Position numbers and translations under genes: made by a program. DNA of 64,000 nt, taken from positions 310,001 through 374,000 of the forward strand of contig JAAEZZ010000001.1 in assembly GCA_018222605.1 (NCBI GenBank). Direction: 5' to 3'. This stretch comes from Alphaproteobacteria bacterium (GTDB lineage: Bacteria > Pseudomonadota > Alphaproteobacteria > Caulobacterales > Hyphomonadaceae). The notes beneath the pieces were generated by a model. The model made no database searches and had not been told where the DNA came from. It saw only the letters and a list, made by a program, of their open reading frames with translations. Of the stretch, positions 61,801 through 64,000 are shown one piece after another (positions within the stretch are counted from its first letter, which is position 1; each line of letters begins with the position of its first letter).

Positions 61801-64000
61801 TGTCTATCTCTCCATGGCGGCGGGCGCAGCCGAACAGGTCACAGGCGAAACTGGCTGGTGTGCGGAAAACTTTCGTATTCACGCGCCGCTGCGTGCGCAG
61901 GCGAATTCCGTAACCGTGGAAACCCGCCTCAACAAACTGCCAGGTGGGGCCATTTCATTCACCATTCACAGCCGCGCGCAAGGTGATGATCAATGGATGC
62001 TGCATGCATCAGGACGTCTGGTATCAGACGCACCAGACTTGCCTGCATCACGGGAAGATATGGCGTCTCGTACCATCAAACTTGCTCAGGAAAACCTGGC
62101 TGCAGACCATCTGAACAAGCTAGGCTCCCTCGGCATCAAACTTTCCGGCGGCTTCCGTACGCTGGATAAGTTACACAAACGCGACGGCGAACTGATTGCC
62201 CATCTCACTCTGCCTGACACGGCCGCGCAAATGGATGCTCCGCTAGCCCATCCGGGGCTTCTGGATGGCGTCTTGCAGGCTGCAGGCGCTACATTGGCTG
62301 AGACGACTGACAGTGCTGACACACCCCTGTTCTTCCTGACCGGCATTGGACACCTGACCCTGAAAGACGAGCTTCCAAACCGCATCTGGTGTCATGCCAT
62401 TCAGACTTCCGCTTCTACAGCAGACGTAAAATGCGTGGATGTGAACATTTACGACGAGGCTGGCTACGCATGCGGCAGACTGGAAAACATACAGCTGACT
62501 CGCACGAACAGTCAGCAGGCTGAGCGCGCTCCAGCCTACGAGATCGCCTGGCATGAAACGCCGGCAAGATCGGTTGCGGCCCGTGATCTGACATCCCCGG
62601 CCGCTGTCGCAGAAGACCTTGCGCACGCCTTTGCCGACATCTCCCGGCAGCAGGGCCTGGAAGCTTACTCATCCGTATTGCCAATACTGGATAACATCTC
62701 CGTCGGCTATATATCTGAAGCCTTGGGTAAACTTGGCTTTGATCAAACCTTGGGCCGATCCTTCAACATCGCAGAAGAAGCTAAACGACTTTCGATCACG
62801 GATGGCCAGAAACAGCTTTTTGGCAGACTGCTGAAGGTCTTGACTGAACAGAGCATTCTCAGCGCAGAGGCCGATCAGTTCACGGTCAGGGCCGCTTTGC
62901 CAAGGGCTGATATTGCGAGCTTGTCTGAAACTATCCGCAAATCAAACACAGCTCATGCAGAACTCTCCATTCTGCAGCGCTGCGGGACATCTCTCGCGGA
63001 GGTGTTGACCGGAGACGCGGATGCTCTCGACCTGTTGTTCCCCGGCGGATCACTTGCTGAGGCACGGGAGCTATATGTAGAGGCACCGTTCGCAAGAACC
63101 TATAATGGAACAATCGCATCCTTCTTGAAACAAGTGACACGAGACCTTCCCGAAGGACGGCCTGTGCGGGTTCTGGAAATTGGCGGCGGAACCGGCGGCA
63201 GCACCGGCGCTGTGCTTGAGGCGCTCTCATCTTGCCCCGTTGAATACATGTTTACGGATGTCTCGCCCCATTTCCTTGAGGCCGCATCTGAACACTTTGG
63301 GCATAATAAAGGCTTTCGAACAGGCCTTCTCGATATCGAGAAAAGTCCTGCCTCCCAAGGCTATGAAGGCAAGGAATATGACCTTGTGATCGCCGCCAAT
63401 GTGCTACATGCGACGCAAGATTTGTCACAAACAATTGGCCATGCCAGCCAGTTACTTGCCCCAGGTGGTATCATGACGCTGCTGGAAGGTGTGGTCCCTG
63501 AATTGTGGGTAGACCTGACCTTTGGAATGACACCGGGCTGGTGGCGGTTTACGGATCAAAATCTGCGTGCAAATTACCCTCTGATTTCCAGGAACGCTTG
63601 GCAAACATTGCTACAAGACGCCGAGTTAGCAGACATTGCGAGTGTCGGCGGAGAACAGACGCTGAACCGCGCCGCCTCCCAGCAAATGCTGATCGCAGCG
63701 CGCAAACCTCTGGCCAAACACCGGATTGCCATTCTGGGAGAGAAAACGAACTTCACGGACACGCTGTCCCACGTGCTTGAAACATGCGGGGCTGAACTCC
63801 TGATGGTCTCAGATGTGAATGAGGTGCCAGACGGGGTGCGGGACATTCTGTATCTGGATGCTCTTGCGCTGCCCGATTCAGACCCCATGCCAGCGGATTT
63901 GGAAGCCAGAGCATTCCTCACCCCTCTCAGCCATCTGCAAAACCTGATGGAAGCCCAAAAGGATTGCCACCTCTGGATCGTAACACGCCGGGCATTTGCT
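58895..64000 (+). CDS. Type I polyketide synthase module E, KS-AT-DH-MT-, cut by window edge
   Basis: The frame is open from the ATG at 58895 to the window end, 1702 codons. The start overlaps the previous stop (ATGA). An N-terminal docking helix (LSPKQLAVLALRLNNELEQA) precedes the KS (Cys208, EAHGTGT, NFGHLES). The AT has Ser655 (GHSAGEF) and FAAH at the substrate motif. The dehydratase has His958 (LTEHMVHG) and Asp1124 (HPGLLDGVLQ). The methyltransferase has LEIGGGTGG near 1427 and AANVLHATQDL. The last 100 residues lead into what is probably a ketoreductase, and the carrier and any release domain lie outside the window. It may be the final or a middle module; this cannot be decided here. 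Confidence 0.92.
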   Translation, partial: MTDFLERIQKLSPKQLAVLALRLNNELEQAKAARSAPIAIVGMGCRFPGGIDSPDAYWRFLLEGHEAIREVPADRWNADDWFDTDPNADGKMSVKLGGFLDDISGFDAASFGITPREASTMDPQQRLLLEVAWETLEHAGIAPNSLSGTDTGVFVGLCNSDHYHRVLERGAEQIDVYLASGNASSVAAGRISYTLGLNGPAMTVDTACSSSLVALHQAVQALRTGECSLALAGGVNVICEPETMVALSKAGMLAPDGRCKAFDASADGFSRGEGCGLIALKKLSDAERDNDRIYTVIRGSAMNQDGRSAGLTVPSRTAQEALIRKAVQDAGVLPQDISYIEAHGTGTKLGDPIEIRAISAALTQGRDKPLIVGSAKTNFGHLESAAGIAGVMKTALSLHHGKIPPHLHFTQGNPEIDWDRAGVTIATKVQDWPADASRRLAGVSSFGFSGTNAHLVLEAAAQSSEVAPTDSSSVCLPISARSEAALKAQAAGLAHALGGSDVSLSAIASTLATGRAHLPDRLAVRASTPAEAKAALAAFCSGQQDDRLQRGHVEPGQSSGVVFLCTGQGAQYPGMARQLYDRFDVFRDVIDRCSSALGVQENGRTLIEVMNEGEGSDALLHQTEWTQPALYAVECGLAALWRSWGVEPAAVIGHSAGEFAAATIAGVFDLEDGLRLVAARGKLLASLPAGGAMAALFMSEAEAAELIAPFREEVSIAAINAKDSIVISGSSHGIDSILEKLSKAGIQGHKLHISFAAHSPQVDSALNKMEKIASGIQARPATIPVAWNLTGGALLPGGAPDAKYWRQHLREPVRFSEGMAKLQKDGYRVFLEIGPHPVLAALAARDISDEKEAPVFLGSLRRGHDDMSEISSALGTLFVEGVSIDWAQLNSGKRPRPVPLPTYPFQRTRYWIAPSEKRRSHASGFKASTNLVGHLVDTQALTFSLELSTQTHPWLTEHMVHGSALVAGPVYLSMAAGAAEQVTGETGWCAENFRIHAPLRAQANSVTVETRLNKLPGGAISFTIHSRAQGDDQWMLHASGRLVSDAPDLPASREDMASRTIKLAQENLAADHLNKLGSLGIKLSGGFRTLDKLHKRDGELIAHLTLPDTAAQMDAPLAHPGLLDGVLQAAGATLAETTDSADTPLFFLTGIGHLTLKDELPNRIWCHAIQTSASTADVKCVDVNIYDEAGYACGRLENIQLTRTNSQQAERAPAYEIAWHETPARSVAARDLTSPAAVAEDLAHAFADISRQQGLEAYSSVLPILDNISVGYISEALGKLGFDQTLGRSFNIAEEAKRLSITDGQKQLFGRLLKVLTEQSILSAEADQFTVRAALPRADIASLSETIRKSNTAHAELSILQRCGTSLAEVLTGDADALDLLFPGGSLAEARELYVEAPFARTYNGTIASFLKQVTRDLPEGRPVRVLEIGGGTGGSTGAVLEALSSCPVEYMFTDVSPHFLEAASEHFGHNKGFRTGLLDIEKSPASQGYEGKEYDLVIAANVLHATQDLSQTIGHASQLLAPGGIMTLLEGVVPELWVDLTFGMTPGWWRFTDQNLRANYPLISRNAWQTLLQDAELADIASVGGEQTLNRAASQQMLIAARKPLAKHRIAILGEKTNFTDTLSHVLETCGAELLMVSDVNEVPDGVRDILYLDALALPDSDPMPADLEARAFLTPLSHLQNLMEAQKDCHLWIVTRRAFA

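Noticed and set aside
36114-64000. Trans-acyltransferase or iterative PKS system
   Set aside because: Every module has its own acyltransferase with an active-site serine, and each gene holds one complete module joined by docking ends, so a cis-AT modular line is the simpler reading.
1-64000. CRISPR arrays, tRNA or rRNA genes, insertion sequences, prophage
   Set aside because: I saw no regularly spaced repeats, no cloverleaf or rRNA sequence, and no transposase, integrase or phage genes.

Overview
The window is from an alphaproteobacterium. Evidence for this is the cpa/tad pilus operon, the three-gene proton-translocating transhydrogenase (pntAA-pntAB-pntB), a membrane pyrophosphatase and TTAACC-type CtrA-like half-sites. 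A Hyphomonas/Caulobacterales-like host is my inference and cannot be proved from this stretch.

Left part (1-17.4 kb) is mostly core genome. On the minus strand, read right to left: a cpa/tad pilus operon cpaB-cpaC-short cpaD-like-cpaE-cpaF-tadB-tadC, then accA, thiL and the start of hppA (cut by the window edge). Upstream of the pilus operon are a PLP-dependent threonine/serine dehydratase-like gene, galU, a small membrane protein gene with an unusual leader, and an SDR gene. The SDR gene diverges from pntAA-pntAB-pntB (plus). The pnt operon converges on a folate block folP-folB-folK (minus).

At 17.43-17.86 kb is a 435-base gene-free stretch. It holds a strong Rho-independent terminator for the leftward biosynthetic operon and an elaborate inverted-repeat architecture that folds on paper into a three-way junction, a possible undescribed structured RNA.

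The right part (17.86-64 kb, running out of the window) is a large modular type I NRPS-PKS gene cluster in two divergent arms. The leftward arm (32387 to 17861) is NRPS (C-C-A-T), PKS (KS-AT-KR-T), NRPS (C-A-T) and two alpha/beta hydrolases. The rightward arm starts with an Sfp-type phosphopantetheinyl transferase, a MOP-family flippase and a type II thioesterase. It continues with five PKS genes: KS-AT-KR-ACP, KS-AT-DH-ER-KR-ACP, KS-AT-MT-ACP, KS-AT-DH-MT-ER-KR-ACP, and KS-AT-DH-MT-(cut). Stop and start codons overlap by four bases at almost every junction of the large genes. No cis thioesterase or reductase release domain is visible.

Taken together, the cluster should make a methyl-branched, largely reduced polyketide joined to one or two small amino acids. 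One adenylation domain carries what I read as the glycine code. The phosphopantetheinyl transferase would activate the carriers, the type II thioesterase would clear blocked carriers, the hydrolases are candidates for release or tailoring, and the flippase suggests a membrane-associated or exported lipid-like product. The product is not one I recognise.
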